A stretch of 64,000 nt of DNA from Pteria penguin (GCA_035048485.1 CM068580.1:60748983-60812982); one strand, 5' to 3'. Positions 46,239-61,055 are shown, counted from the stretch's first letter. Numbers and translations: made by a program. Notes: generated by a model from the letters alone, not told the origin.

Positions 46239-47384
46239 TATAGATCAATAAACATGCTATCTATTTGCACGCTCGGCCAAATGCTGATGTGACTTGTGTT
46301 CTTTTATGTGTTAAACGGAGATGTAGAAAAGCTTAAATATGAATGTACTTGAAGTGCCTTGAACAAATGGCGTCTTCTGTACAAATGGCGTCTTCTGTAC
46401 AAAAATGTCACAAGTCTCGGTATATGTGAGGTGTCAGTCTTTTAACTCCCCTAGCAATAAATGTGTTAACTTAAGACAAATTTGTCAAAAGTTATTTCTT
46501 AATATCCGTTGTTCCTTCAGTTTCTCTTGAACTCCAGGACAGAAATATTATTTGTAATGGATTAGATATTTAGAGCTGTTACATTTATCTCTTCACGATA
46601 ACTGCTACTTTATCACAAGAGAAGAAGGGGGATCTGTCTCAGCTGTTTTGACCAAACAATCCATGAGATGGTTAGCAAATCGTAGATTCTAAGAATTACA
46701 TCATACCTAAGTAAATTCCTACATCGAGTAAATATCAAGTATAAATATGTAATACATCTCAGTATAAATCTTGAGATAGCAATTATTAAGTCATGCGACC
46801 AAAAAAAACCCGAATTTAGTTATTTTTTAATGCCTCGTAAAACAATGGCCATTTCAGGTAAATGTGTAAACAGAATATATGTGTAAAATGAATATTAAAC
46901 AAGAAATGTATAAAAGAAACGAAAAGGAAATTACTTGATTTACTCTATGAGTTTTATACAATCATTTAGCTATGTAGAGGGCGAATCCAGTTAATGCAGA
47001 TAGGGAAGTCAAATTTAAAAAAAAAGAGTTTGAATCCAACACTTTTTTGGGGGGGGATGTTATTTTTGGTGTGGCTTTCTGATATTATAGTATTCATAAT
47101 TATCTATCATTTGTTATTCGTCAGATCTCTTGTCTATTCTCTAAAGAGAGCGAAAGTTCCCTTTGTAACGGATACTCATCTACCATACTACGATATGAGA
47201 GAAAATGCATTAAGTACTTTTAGCCATGTTGCTTAACATTTTATCATCACGTTCATTTCCGTATGAGATCTGCATAGTTTTTTTTCTGCACTGATCATTA
47301 TATCAACATATAACGAGTCCTCTTCTGAGTGGGCTAAAATTAGTTTTAGTGCTCAACGGTCATATCTTTTTGCACTTCGCTGAT
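46239..47384. other. Upstream flank of IL-17-like gene B
   Basis: No coding region. ACAAATGGCGTCTTCTGT is duplicated in tandem near 46362-46400. A G-rich run (GGGGGGG) lies near 47050. Confidence 0.35.
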
Positions 47385-47550
47385 ATTCGTTCACTTCCTG
47401 TGGTCGCATGCTTCTTAAGAAGAGGATGTAAACCTAAACTTCTTTTCATCTTGAAACGAAGTGATCTGTGTAATCCGAATTTTTTAAAATCATTTCCTCC
47501 TTCTTCATCCAAACATGATAAGCCATCTTCGATGCTATATATCACGGAAA
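47385..47550 (+). promoter_or_regulatory. Upstream block shared by IL-17-like genes B and B'
   Basis: TATTCGTTCACTTCCTG, AAGAGGATGTA, CTTCATCCAAA and GATAAGC recur in the same order and spacing at about 60777-60930 upstream of B'. GATAAG is a GATA-factor core. The shared block ends about 160-200 bp before each ATG. Confidence 0.5.
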
Positions 47551-47651
47551 TTAAAATAGTGGCTCTGAGAAGACCATAGGAAGCTAATCGAAGGTGTCAC
47601 ATGACAATTCATCCGCTTAAGACTTTCATTTCCTTACTTTCTGAACTCGGC

Positions 47652-47660
47652 TATATAAAG
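47652..47660 (+). promoter_or_regulatory. TATA box of IL-17-like gene B
   Basis: TATATAAAG, 50 bp before the ATG. Transcription should start near 47683, leaving a leader of about 27 nt. Confidence 0.75.
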
Positions 47661-47709
47661 CCAGCATCTCAAGACTCGAGAAACAAACGCACAGCTGACA
47701 CTGAACATC

Positions 47710-48657
47710 ATGAACGCTATGGTACATTTTGTAAATCTGGTAAGATTGTGATGAACTTAATTTCCCCCTTATAGTTCATTTTTACCTATAAGAGCGAAGT
47801 AAGAATGAGATGGCATTTTCCCGTAGTTTATAGAATAAAATGTCATAAATCAAATACAGTATTATAGATGTACAAAGTTATTTCATGTCTTTGTAATCTC
47901 ATTACATACAGGAGCAAATTATATTTATACAACAACAAATCAAAAGTTATTTACCAACATCTACATATTTAATTTTTCTCTTTACATAGCTTGAATACTG
48001 TTTACACCACGCAAGATATTTATTTGCATTGTGTTTGTATATTGTATGTATTACAATGACGTTAAATCTGACAAAAGACTTTCAATTTTACAGCTGGTTA
48101 TTTCCTTGTGCGGACTTTCGCACCAAAGTCCAATTTTCAACAGCTGTCGGGAACCAGAAAATATTGATGCAATATTCAAAAATCTGACTTACAACGGGAT
48201 GCTAGATTTCATTCTTCCCTTCACAGAAATCGATATGCTTGGCATCTTAGCACCCTCTGGACAGCAACAATATCTTACAGGAACATATTCATGTCCAGTG
48301 AGTCAGCAAGCGAATCAGATGACATCTAATTCTTGGCTCTCAGAGAGGTCGACCTGCCCATATTACTTCGTAACAACATACAATTCACGTCGTTATCCGG
48401 CATCCATCACTGAAGCCCGCTGTTCCTGTACAAACTGCGTAGATTATAATGGTCCAAGTCCACGTAATGTATGTGAACCTATTTACAGAAATGTCAGAGT
48501 CTTGGTGAAAAGTACATGCGTAGACAACGTCTGGAAGTATGAAGTCAAAACGTACCGGAAACAAGAAAGCTGTACATGCGCAGTTCCTAGAGAAGCCATT
48601 ATTAGTCAATCAAATTTCTATCCTTCAAATACTGGACCTGGACCTATTCCAATGTAA
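47710..48657 (+). CDS. IL-17-like cytokine, gene B (two exons)
   Basis: Exon 1 is 47710-47739 (MNAMVHFVNL) and exon 2 is 48094-48657, phase 0, GT/AG; 197 aa. The signal peptide is split by the intron and continues LVISLCGLSHQSP. The mature part has ten cysteines: NSCREPENID, SCPVSQQ, RSTCPYYFVTTYNSRRYP, ARCSCTNCVDYNGPS, NVCEPIYRNVRVL, STC and ESCTCAVPR. These match the IL-17 cystine-knot pattern. One N-glycosylation site (NLT) lies before the core. The C-terminus is GPGPIPM. It is predicted to be a secreted ligand, probably immune. It is closest to gene B' at 61 kb and divergent from gene A. The TATA box, very short leader and AATAAA signal are all visible, which supports this start over in-frame Met codons in the intron. 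Confidence 0.95.
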
Positions 48658-48793
48658 AAGAATGTATATTATATTTATTCACTACTTATTTATACATTTA
48701 CCAATTTTTTATACTCAGGGTTTACATGTGCAATTAATAATACGTGAAAAGATGCTCACATTGTGATTTTTAGGTTCATCTACATTTTTTTTT

Positions 48794-48799
48794 AATAAA
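48794..48799 (+). terminator. Polyadenylation signal of IL-17-like gene B
   Basis: AATAAA 137 nt after the stop codon. Upstream in the 3'UTR, TACTCAGGGTTTACATGTGC is shared with gene B'. Confidence 0.7.
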
Positions 48800-48961
48800 A
48801 GATAAAACTCACCATATTTTGTCGTATTTGATGAAATCGTTGCATATAAATATCGATATAAAATTGAACTATATTCAGATAAGCAGGGTTTGAAAACAAC
48901 GAATATAATTGGTTCTGTATCAAAGAAATATTTAGTACGGTGTTACGGTAGATATTATGGA

Positions 48962-49527
48962 CACCTGGGGTGCTTTCAGAATCGTAGCTAATGGACTAGC
49001 CGCTAGGTTTAGTATAACGCTTCATTCTGAATGCACTGCTACATTTAGCGGCTTGGTAAAATGGCGGACAGTTATAAATCCTAATATATTTTGAAATAAG
49101 TTATCCGCTTTTGTAGACTGAACAATGTTTCGTATCATAGATCAACGCGTGATCATTTCCGATTTAATTTTTACTTTGAATTGGATAACCAAGATGTTTT
49201 CAAACAAATATGGAGAAGAATGCAAAGTTTAGTGTCCGCCATTTTGAATTTGAAAGCTAGCAGAAGAATTTAAGGTTCGGTTACGTTACGTAGCGGCTAG
49301 GCGAACAGAGCGTTCAGTTACCGAGCAGAGCTAGCTGCTACGTAGCGACTAGGCGAACAGAGCGTTCAGTTACCGAACAGAGCTAGCTGCTACGTAGCGA
49401 CTAGGCGAACAGAGCGTTCAGTTACCGAGCAGAGCTAGCTGCTACGTAGCGACTAGGCGAACAGAGCGTCCAGTTACCGAGCAGAGCTAGCTGCTACGTA
49501 GACGCTACGATTCTGAATGCACACCTG
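48962..49527. mobile_element. Non-autonomous DNA transposon with internal 52-bp tandem repeats, split by a Harbinger insertion
   Basis: Left end CACCTGGGGTGCTTTCAGAA...TCGTAGC is the inverse of right end GCTACGATTCTGAATGCACACC, whose last bases lie beyond the Harbinger at 53806-53808. A second inverted block, AAAATGGCGGACA against TGTCCGCCATTTT, lies inside. The right part holds about four units of a 52-bp repeat (GCTACGTAGCGACTAGGCGA..., TTACCGAGCAGAGCTAGCT). No coding capacity; superfamily unknown. Confidence 0.75.
49286..49508. repeat. 52-bp tandem repeat array
   Basis: The CTAGCT landmark recurs at 49331, 49383, 49435 and 49487, exactly 52 bp apart. Units differ by one or two bases, so the array is young. 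It lies in the right arm of the transposon at 48962. Confidence 0.9.
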
Positions 49528-49860
49528 GCTTCGTGACCATAAAACAAAAAAATTCTCAGACAATAATTTTACTCAGAAATTAAGAATTTTTCTCAGCTGA
49601 GAATATTCTTAAATTCTAAGACCATAAACGGACTTAAGAATTTTCTCCGGTGAGAAAAGATCTCATCTTTCGAGACGCGCTAGTATGCACGCGACGTTGT
49701 TTCTAAGGATTTTATGAAGAACGTAGGCGGCCTCAGCGCATCTGCTTCTGGAACTCTTCAGTAAAATACGGTAAGAAAGTTATATAAACATAAACAAAAA
49801 TCGTCTGCTAAACATAATTATACCATAGTAATATTACAATATATTGATTTCATACTGATT

Positions 49861-50027
49861 ATGGCAAAACGATCGGCCAATTGGACAACTGAGGAGGAGA
49901 TGGTCCTCATAGAGGAAGTTGGGTTGCGGGAGGACTCTTTGTTTGGGAAAATGAAAGGGGATGGGGTAATTAAAATTGGGGAAATTAGAAGTAATGGATG
50001 GCAGGCAATTGCAGAGGTTCTTAATGC
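49861..50027 (+). CDS. Harbinger Myb/SANT-like DNA-binding protein, first exon only
   Basis: ATG at 49861 opens MAKRSANWTTEEEMVLIEEV, then LFGKM and NGWQAIAEVLNA, ending at a GT donor (GC|gtaagc). The spaced Trp residues and EE...L...V pattern are those of the Myb/SANT-like domain that helps Harbinger transposases enter the nucleus and find DNA. I see no second exon downstream within the element, so the rest is deleted, decayed or beyond recognition. Confidence 0.7.
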
Positions 50028-50670
50028 GTAAGCTATTTTAATATCAATATTATTATTAGATCTATTACATAGATCTAGATTGACGACACCAAAAGTTTTG
50101 GATATCAAAATAAGTTTGCATATGCATTGCAAAAATACAGGAAGTATGTCTAGTTTGGAGAATTTTGTTGATTGATGAACAAAGATTCAGTTATGTAGTT
50201 ATATATATTATATTCTTATATTAAAAAAAAAATGGCGTATGAGTACAGTAATGGTTTAGTGATACGTACTTTTACCTAATGACAGACCCCTATTTTTGCT
50301 GTCAATGGTTTCGAAAATTGCTGTTTTAAATTATTTAGTTTATTAATGATTTCATGAATAAGAATTTCAACTTCCTCGGAAGACAAATTTAGCTTTATTA
50401 GATAGATTTATTATAAAGAATATTTTCAAAAAAGAATTCTTCGCCCTAGATTATACATTCACGTAACACCTAAAAAATCAAATAGTCTACTGGAAATGTA
50501 ATACATATATGTAGATCCAGTTTGATATTTATTACTCTTATTTACTGTATTGTTATATTTTTAGGTGGGGGCCTTGAGGAGGGTGTCTATATATATTTGT
50601 GTGTGTATGTATTGTATAAATCTTATCAACAAATACAGTTTAAACTAAATATGTATTTCTGATTAAATAA

Positions 50671-53608
<2,938 letters not shown>

Positions 53609-54192
53609 CTTGATACAGCTGAGAATAGACTTAAGTCAGCTATGGATCTAACTTAAGAATTCTAATAATCTGAGAACAAAAACTGTCTGAGAAATTTTTA
53701 TGGTCAGTGATTGTACTCAGAACTGAGAAAAAAATAAATTCTGAGAATAAAACTTGAGTTGAGAAGAATTTTTGTCTGAGAATTTTTTTATGGTCACGAA
53801 GCCTGGTGATCTGTGGTGTGACCAGTTGACCTCAAAGACGACTTCAATGATCAGATGATATAATGATATTTTTATTGTATAGAAACTGTCATCACATCAT
53901 AAAAAAGTGCTATGATAACATTAAAATTCAAGGCCCCCTTTTGACCAGAGGAGGGGGCGTTGGGGGTTGAGGATTTTTCTATTTGCCTCTGTTTGTGTAC
54001 GGTACAAACATTTTTCTAATGATGAGTTATCTCTATAAATCTTATACACTACATTATAGGTATTCCAAATTAATTTTATCTTTGATAAGAAAACAATATA
54101 TAATAGTCCTCGAAATGTTTTTATTTATCTCTCATTGTGTAGAAAAGTTAGTTGAAATACCTGTTTTACTTTGATACATGCACATGTATATC

Positions 54193-54324
54193 TGCTATCG
54201 GATCGGGATTCGATTCCCGGGTTGCGCGAGATGTTTAAGAGGTTGATTGCCTCCTACTTCCATATTGCGATCTAACTGAAAAATTCTTGAGAGCGACGTA
54301 AAACACTAATCAGCCAATCAATAT
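54193..54324 (+). repeat. tRNA-derived SINE, second family, 5'-truncated
   Basis: GATTCGATTCCCGGGTTGCG, then TTTAAGAGGTTGATTGCCTC, GAGAGCGACGTAAAACACTA and a CAGCCAATCAAT tail match the copies at 19730 and 39609 in the other orientation. The A box part is missing. Confidence 0.75.
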
Positions 54325-54574
54325 TTTACATTGGAGATTAACAAAATTTTTCATCAGTCATTCAAATGAGGGTTTCTGTACCTCCAACAACTTTGTAAAA
54401 TCCATCTATGTATATTCCCAAAGTAAGTTATCTGTTTGTATTATATATATGAAGCAACCCTCGCCATTTGCCGCACGGTGAAAGAATATTACGTTCTATT
54501 TTAGATTTTGTGAATGTAAATTATAAATTATCACAATATGATTAAATATTATCTGAACTGTGTTTTTCTTGAGT

Positions 54575-54664
54575 TTTTTTTTTTTTTTTTTTTTTTGGGG
54601 GGGGGGGGGGTTGGAGGAAGGGTTGTTTGTTTGTTTGTTTGGGTATTGGGGGGGGGTGTTGTTT

Positions 54665-54755
<91 letters not shown>

Positions 54756-54815
54756 TTTATTTATTTATTTATTCATTTATTTTTGTTTGTTTTTTTGGGG
54801 GGGGGGGTGGAGGGG
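54575..54815. repeat. T/G homopolymers flanking a (TA)n microsatellite
   Basis: T21G12, TTTG repeats, G7, (TA)n at 54666-54748, TTTA repeats and T6G9 in series. All three forward frames stay open only because of the repeat. Confidence 0.9.
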
Positions 54816-54996
54816 TTTTTAGTTTTGTGGCTTTGTGGCTGTGTTATTACTGTTTTTGTATTTGTTTATTTGTTTATCTTTTGCCTTGCCGACACGTCTT
54901 CTAAATGTTTAAGCCCGCCCTGTGGTCAGTTTTATCCCCATTGGGTAATACCGGGTGTAATCATACACTCCCATGATACATGACGGTAGCTTTTAC

Positions 54997-55880
54997 CCTA
55001 CGGCAGGTTTGTCCACTGCTATCTCACTGGACTTCAAATCATAAAGATTCGATTCCAGCTGTGGGCGCTGAAGTGAGTCATCACCTCCAGTCACCATCTC
55101 CTACCATCTTAGAATGAGACAGTATAAACCAACACTGCATGCCATAGTACACACAGCAGATTTGTAGCATAGGGCACCAGGCAGGTGTCGCCACATATAA
55201 GTGATTTATCATCTCCTACCATCTTAGAATGAGACAGTATAAACCAACACTGCATGCCATAGTACACACAGCAGACTTGTAGCATAGGGCACCAGGCAGG
55301 TGTCGCCACTATATAAGTGATTTATCATCTCCTACCATCTTAGAATGAGACAGTATAAACCAACACTGCATGCCATAGTACACACAGCAGACTTGTAGCA
55401 TAGGACACCAGGCAGGTGTCGCCATTATATAAGTGATTTATCATCTCCTACCATCTTCGAATGAGACAGTATAAACCAACACTGCATGCCATAGTACACA
55501 CAGCAGACTTGTAGCATAGGGCACCATGCAGGTGTCGCCACCATATAAGTGATTTATCATCTCCTACCATCTTAGAATGAGACAGTATAAACCAACACTG
55601 CATGCCATAGTACACACAGCAGACTTGTAGCATAGGGCACCATGCAGGTGTCGCCACCATATAAGTGATTTATCCTCTCCTACCATCTTCGAATGAGACA
55701 GTATAAACCAACACTGCATACCATAGTGCACACAGCAGACTTGTAGCATAGGGCACCAGGCAGGTGTCGCCACCATATAAGTGATTTATCATCTCCTACC
55801 ACCTTCAAATGAGACAGTATAAACCGAGACCCATGTCATAGTGCAAAATGTTACGTAAAGATCCCTCACTATTTCGTATA
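54997..55880 (+). repeat. SINE with its middle expanded into a 116-bp tandem array
   Basis: A SINE head (CAAATCATAAAGATTCGATTCC) leads into units starting CATCTCCTACCATCTTAGAA at 55095, 55210, 55326, 55442, 55558, 55674 and 55790. Each contains GAGACAGTATAAACCAACAC, GGCAGGTGTCGCCA and ATATAAGTGATTTAT. After the last unit the normal SINE body resumes (TAAACCGAGACCCATGTCATA, GATCCCTCACTATTTCG). Units differ by one to four bases. Confidence 0.88.
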
Positions 55881-56328
55881 TACGTTTACCAGAAACTTCA
55901 TTGGCGGATTAAGAGGGGTGGAGGCGTAAACACCCCCCCCCCCCCTTTTAAATTCACAAAGTTAAGGCTTTTAAGTTATGAAATGCTTTAAATGCATAAA
56001 AATTATAGGCTTAGTTGTATTTTCCTCACTTGCTGTACTGACTAAGTTCGACCCACTAGTTGGATCATCATCTATAATGCGCTAAATTTACAATTCCGGA
56101 AATTTTGCACCGTTTTACATAGGTATTGAAGTGCGTATTTACAATATTCTCCTGACTTCAAGTATGTATCAAAGGGGAGTTGAATCTTTCTTTAAACCTC
56201 AAAAGAATAGAGAATAAGTAACAAATTCAAAATAAGTCGAAACAGGCGTCTTAAGATCTGAATTGAATCATAGATAAGAAAATCTTGATGTATATCCGGC
56301 ATCTGAAATTCAACTTCCTTTATCTCGT

Positions 56329-56361
<33 letters not shown>

Positions 56362-57120
56362 ATAATTGTGTAAAGTGTTCACAGATAAGAAAGGAAAAGT
56401 TCGAAGATTCAAAAAGCATAAATTTTGTTGAATACATAGGAAGACGGAAACAAACAAAGGAGGTGATAATATGTACATGTATCATCTCTTTATGATAATA
56501 TAGTATTTGGTAAAATGTTTGGATCACGGTGGGGGGAGGTTAACTTACAATGATTTTGCGTACGGATGTGCGGCTGGAGTCGCTGACACCCTACCCGTTC
56601 ATATCATGAGCGAAGTGTAAAACAAACCCATTCATATACTGACCATAGTGAAAAGCATAACCAGGTGTCGTATCAGAGATGACGTCAGAAATAAGTTTCT
56701 GTATTCCAGAATTTAATGCAAAAATATTCATTGATATATATTTGAAGGGAAATTGATACCCATTAATGTAGTGGGTGGCCTTAAAAGTATACCCCATTCC
56801 AGCCGCTCGTCTGTATATACCTTCTTTATATAGGAAGTTACTTTTCATTGTTCCCAATTATTACTCCCCAGACATCTAATTATATGGATAGAACTGCATA
56901 TACAGTGTCTTGACTGTACAAAATGCCCATTTATCAACGTGTTTTGTAGGTTTTTAATCTATTATTCCGTCGGGGTGCTTCGCCCCCCCCCCCGAACCCC
57001 CCACCAAGGCTTCGCCCTGGACTCATTGGGGACCCAGGCGGCCCCAGACCCCTCGCCTTTTGGATTGTTCCCACGCCCCCTAAACTAAAACTGCATCAGC
57101 CCTGAACTTCACTGTCTTAA
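55881..57120. other. Intergenic stretch with poly-C, poly-T and a GC-rich patch
   Basis: C12 at 55931-55945 and T30 near 56330-56360. GC-rich 56968-57070 carries GGGTGCTTCGCCCCC and AAGGCTTCGCCCTGG hairpins. The 88-codon ORF at 56591-56857 (-) has internally similar HYINGYQF and QYMNGFVLHF pieces, but I do not recognise it. The ends of the GC-rich part resemble small molluscan repeats. Confidence 0.4.
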
Positions 57121-57405
57121 TAGATAAATCTTGCATTAATTTTAAGTATTTTCAAGGCCAATAACAACATCTTTCCCATTTTCATCTATTAACAAATTTG
57201 CTTTGCGACTTAAGAGATATCCTCGACAATTTCCAGTATGATTGGATGATGAACATTAAAAAGGATAAATCCTGCATTAATTTTAAGTATTTTCAAGGCC
57301 AATAACAACATCTTTCCCATTTTCATCTATTAACAAATTTGCTTTGCGACTTAAGAAATATCCTCGACAATTTCCAGTATGATTGGATGATGAACATTAA
57401 AAATG
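57121..57405. repeat. 141-bp tandem duplication
   Basis: Copies at about 57121-57261 and 57262-57405 share TTAATTTTAAGTATTTTCAA, ATTTGCTTTGCGACTTAAGA and TTCCAGTATGATTGGATGAT with only a few differences. Noncoding. Confidence 0.9.
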
Positions 57406-57606
57406 ATCCAATTTTGTACAAGTTTGATTCATTTATTGGGCAAAGTATAAACAAAATAAATAAAATAAAATAAAAACTAATATAAATATTTGGAATCACA
57501 ACCTGGTTTAGAGTATGAAAAGACATATGAAATTATTTTACAAACACTTTTACACAAGCAACATCTATAACATCTACATAAACATGAATATGATATGTAA
57601 GCATGA

Positions 57607-57608
<2 letters not shown>

Positions 57609-57660
<52 letters not shown>
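57609..57660. repeat. (CT)n microsatellite
   Basis: About 26 CT units; poly-Arg-Glu false ORF on the minus strand. Confidence 0.95.
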
Positions 57661-57662
<2 letters not shown>

Positions 57663-58095
57663 GGTGATTAGATTGTCACAAATAGAGTATAATTTAAATA
57701 ACAGTTTTGTTTATATCAAAAATTTTCCACTGAGGTATAAATCAACAATTGATAACACAGAAAGCAAAGAAAACCTGAAAATCATATGTAACACTCCAGT
57801 AAAGGTGTGAGGAATTTTCAAAAGTACTCCACTTATAGAATTATATTGATACAGTTAATTCGATATACATGTAATTTGATTGAATATACTTTTTTTCATT
57901 CAATAAGTTTCCACTTAAAACATAAAACAAAGAACATTTTTAAATACTTGAAAATGCGTTCCATCCAAGATTTTTGACATTTCCATATTCACACAGTTCA
58001 GTTCGGAAGACGTATTGTTATTTATCCATTTCTTCTTATACTAATACTGTTATGGCTGATACCCTGGACTAGACATGAACCGATCTGTACAGATA

Positions 58096-58855
58096 TTACA
58101 TCGGTACTGGGCCATTATCAGAGCTGCTGATATCATTTTGACCATTTTCAAATACTCGACGTAGTGCACATGTACAGCTTTCTTGTTTTCGATAGGTTCC
58201 AACTTTGTATTGCCAAGTGTTATTTTTACATGTTGTTTTAATTATAACTTTGACATCTCTATATACTGGCTCGCATATGTTTCGCGGACTAAGGCCATCA
58301 TAATCAAGACATTTACTACAGGAACAGCGCGCCTCAGTAATGGAAGCTGGGTACCGGGAGGAATCGTGTGTTGTAACGAAATAAAATGGACAAATTGATC
58401 TACTTGATAACGGGGAGTCCTGGCCTACTTGCACATTCTTTTGACTGTTTGGACATTCCTTTTCTCCTGTAAGATACTGACTTTCAGTGGCGGGAGGTAC
58501 AATATTGTGTTCTGTTTTCATGTACGGGGGAAGAATAAAGTCCATATTTCCATGCTGGTATGTTAAATTTTGGAAAATTTCTTGAATATTTTCAGGTTCC
58601 TGACACACCGGTAACGCGGATATACACATCAAAATCCCGTTCAACAAGACGGTTGAAAATACCTGAAGCAAAAGAAAAGCAAAAAGAAATTAATTCAAAT
58701 ATTATATTAATTTTCAAATATATAAAAATGCGCAAATTACCCAGAAATTCATATATTTTCTAATACATAACGGATGCATCTCGGCAAACGGGGCACGTTT
58801 TCCAGGCCTGATAAAGATAACTTACAATAGTAGTAAACTTATCCATTATCTCCAT
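58096..58855 (-). CDS. IL-17-like cytokine, gene A' (two exons)
   Basis: Exon 1 is 58855-58826 (MEIMDKFTTI, or MDKFTTI from the second Met, which matches the length of gene A's first exon). Exon 2 is 58662-58096; phase 0, GT/AG; 198 or 195 aa. The signal peptide continues VFSTVLLNGILMCISA. Ten cysteines and the IL-17 core match gene A: SRSICPFYFVTTHDSSRYP, ARCSCSKCLDYDG, CEPVYRDVKVI and TYRKQESCTCALRR. It has NLT and NNT glycosylation sites. The C-terminus is NGPVPM, and this copy lacks part of gene A's acidic tail. It faces gene B' 2.3 kb away. Predicted secreted cytokine; specific receptor unknown. Confidence 0.94.
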
Positions 58856-58926
58856 CAATGTAGATCTCTTTCGTATTTATTCTCGATAAATGTATATTTT
58901 ATTATGATATACAACGTATTCAACAT

Positions 58927-58934
58927 CTTATATA
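58927..58934 (-). promoter_or_regulatory. TATA-like box of IL-17-like gene A'
   Basis: TATATAAG on the minus strand at the edge of a short (TA)n run, 72 bp upstream of the first ATG; its position is similar to that of the gene A box. Confidence 0.5.
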
Positions 58935-59062
58935 TATATATGTTCTAGCCTAGGTCTAAAAATACCCTTAAATGTAAAATGTACACTTCCTAATACCTGT
59001 ATTTACCTATTCCTCTTCCGGTGTTAAGAATTGCTGTATCCGATTTAATTACAAACCGCATT

Positions 59063-59220
59063 ACCAGGAAGGCTATTTGAAGTGTGTATACTTAAGTTGC
59101 ATTAAGCACATCGGTTAGTGAATGAATTGTTCTGATTGGTAGAATTTTTTTAAAGCAATAAAATTATATTTCTTTTTACAAGAACTACTGAAAAGAAGGA
59201 GGAGGCAGACCAATGAAAGT
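59063..59220 (-). promoter_or_regulatory. Upstream block of A' shared with gene A
   Basis: ACCAGGAAGG, TTCTGATTGGT and GGCAGACCAATGA recur in the same order as at 38100-38275. Confidence 0.5.
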
Positions 59221-59249
59221 GATGTGTTGGTGTATCCTTACGCTGGAAT

Positions 59250-60400
59250 TTGAAGGGGGAATTAAACATCGTCAATGAGAAGGGGATATAGCCCACAAAA
59301 ATCAAAATTGTTTGACTAATTTTTTTTTTACTTAAAATAAAGAATACGAATGAGATTATACTGTCTTTAAACAATAATATTTGCATAAGCGCTCAACAAA
59401 ACGTTCCTACGATAGATATTCAAATATGATAAAATTTCCCTTCGAATTTGAATGAGTAATGTATTATGACATGGTGAACGAGGAAAAGAAGTGTTGTTAT
59501 ACTTTAGAACATTTACACTCCTATATCTCATTCCGATATACACATGTCTTCATTTCATTCAAACCAAATACAAAAAAAAAATAATTTTTTTCACACCTTC
59601 ACAACATTATAGACTAAATGATCGTCTTTCAGATCTGACACACTTCTTACAATACTCCTCTATCAGTCATAAATATATCAAACGAACATTTTACAGCAAA
59701 TTCAAATTGATAACATATTAATAAATATAATGCAAAACCGGTTTAAAATAATATACTCACAAGTACATAGAAATCCGGGAGAGAGTGTTTAACAAAATAC
59801 TTGACGCTAAACGTTAATTACAACCCCACCAAGGAATGTAGTTTTTTTTTTATTCCCATTATATTCGAACTCACAGTCTTCTTATTATGAATCCGACTAC
59901 CATATCATTCAGCCAAATTATAAGGGTTGAGATGTATAAAATATTTCAAATATCTCTAATAAAAATCAATAATCGTTCCAGTTAACGTCTTGCGATGTAT
60001 GACTATGTTATTGATTACTAATCCAATGAAACTTTAAATATTTAGTAAGGTCAGATAAAAAATAAAGTAATATATTAATAAATATACATTTTTATTTATT
60101 TATTTATATTTTCATTTATTTATTATGATCAATTTTTGATTTTTTTATTTTGCATGAATTTATTATAATCAATGGTTTTAGGTTTAACTCATTAATAAAT
60201 AAATTAAACCTTTTTAATCTCTGTCTTACTTATCTTTTGGTCGTTGTATCATGCACGGCAAAATAAAATTGTATGATGCATGAAGGTAAAGTTGAAAACT
60301 GAGAAGGGGACAATCAGATATCATTGTAAGAACTAGATCGGATGCCTTAATATTGCATTAAAAAGTAGAGAAGAAAAATTTATGAATCTAGCTTAACAAC

Positions 60401-60431
<31 letters not shown>

Positions 60432-60760
60432 TATAATGTAAATCTACTGGAACAAATATTCAAACATATATAAATATAGATGTATGTATGTATGTATGAA
60501 TGAATGTATGTATGCAGGTATATATATATATATATTTATTTTACGTATATGCTGACTAAGAGGTCGCGAGATCGATTTCCGACCTTGGCAGATCTCTGTA
60601 TATATATATATATAATATAATTTCCATAGAAAACATATATAACGTGCATCAATATGACTTATAAATATGTATTATATCTTTTATGAACTTTAGAATGTAA
60701 AGATTGCTGAAAGAAAGAAAAAAAGAAAGATAGAAAGAAAGAAGAAAATTGACAAAAATT
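59250..60760. other. Spacer between divergent genes A' and B'
   Basis: AT-rich with (CA)n at 60402-60431, TGTA/TATG repeats near 60480-60530 and an (AAAG)n run near 60712-60745. No coding region recognised. Confidence 0.4.
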
Positions 60761-60776
60761 GAAAAAGACGTCTGTC

Positions 60777-60930
60777 GGTATCTGTTCATTTCCGTTCTTG
60801 ATCACATTGACTACAAGAGGATGTACATTCCTGCTAATCTTTCCAATTAGACCTACTGGTGACTGTTATACGACCTACACACCATCTTTCTTCCTGTTTC
60901 ATCCAAAGAAAGTGATAAGCTATTGCAGCC
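60777..60930 (+). promoter_or_regulatory. Upstream block of B' shared with gene B
   Basis: TATCTGTTCATTTCCGT, AAGAGGATGTA, TTCATCCAAA and GATAAGC align with 47385-47550. The overlapping 65-codon ORF is not considered real. Confidence 0.5.
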
Positions 60931-61047
60931 CATCTTATAAAATAAACCGGAAATAAGACAGTGTTGGTGAATAAACTAGGGGAAGATTTTATTTAACTAA
61001 TGCTACATCCGTGAAAGAAATTCCTTCCGATACTTTCTTAAGTTTAC

Positions 61048-61055
61048 TATATAAG
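61048..61055 (+). promoter_or_regulatory. TATA box of IL-17-like gene B'
   Basis: TATATAAG, 83 bp before the ATG at 61138. Confidence 0.65.

Noticed and set aside
47349..47579. 76-codon ORF upstream of gene B
   Set aside because: The matching region upstream of B' is conserved as DNA but not as the same reading frame, so it is treated as promoter sequence.
48385..48609. Antisense ORFs over IL-17-like genes B and B'
   Set aside because: Shadows of conserved coding sequence; the B' equivalent (61685-61912) is similar only because the sense strand is conserved.
49286..49508. CRISPR-like array
   Set aside because: The 52-bp units are contiguous without unique spacers and lie in a eukaryotic transposon.
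55109..55776. Repeated ORFs encoding the same 70-aa peptide
   Set aside because: Translation of the 116-bp SINE-derived array; frames break at every unit because 116 is not a multiple of three.
56591..56857. 88-codon minus-strand ORF with repeated Y-[IM]-N-G pieces
   Set aside because: Looks like a translated noncoding repeat; no domain or gene structure.
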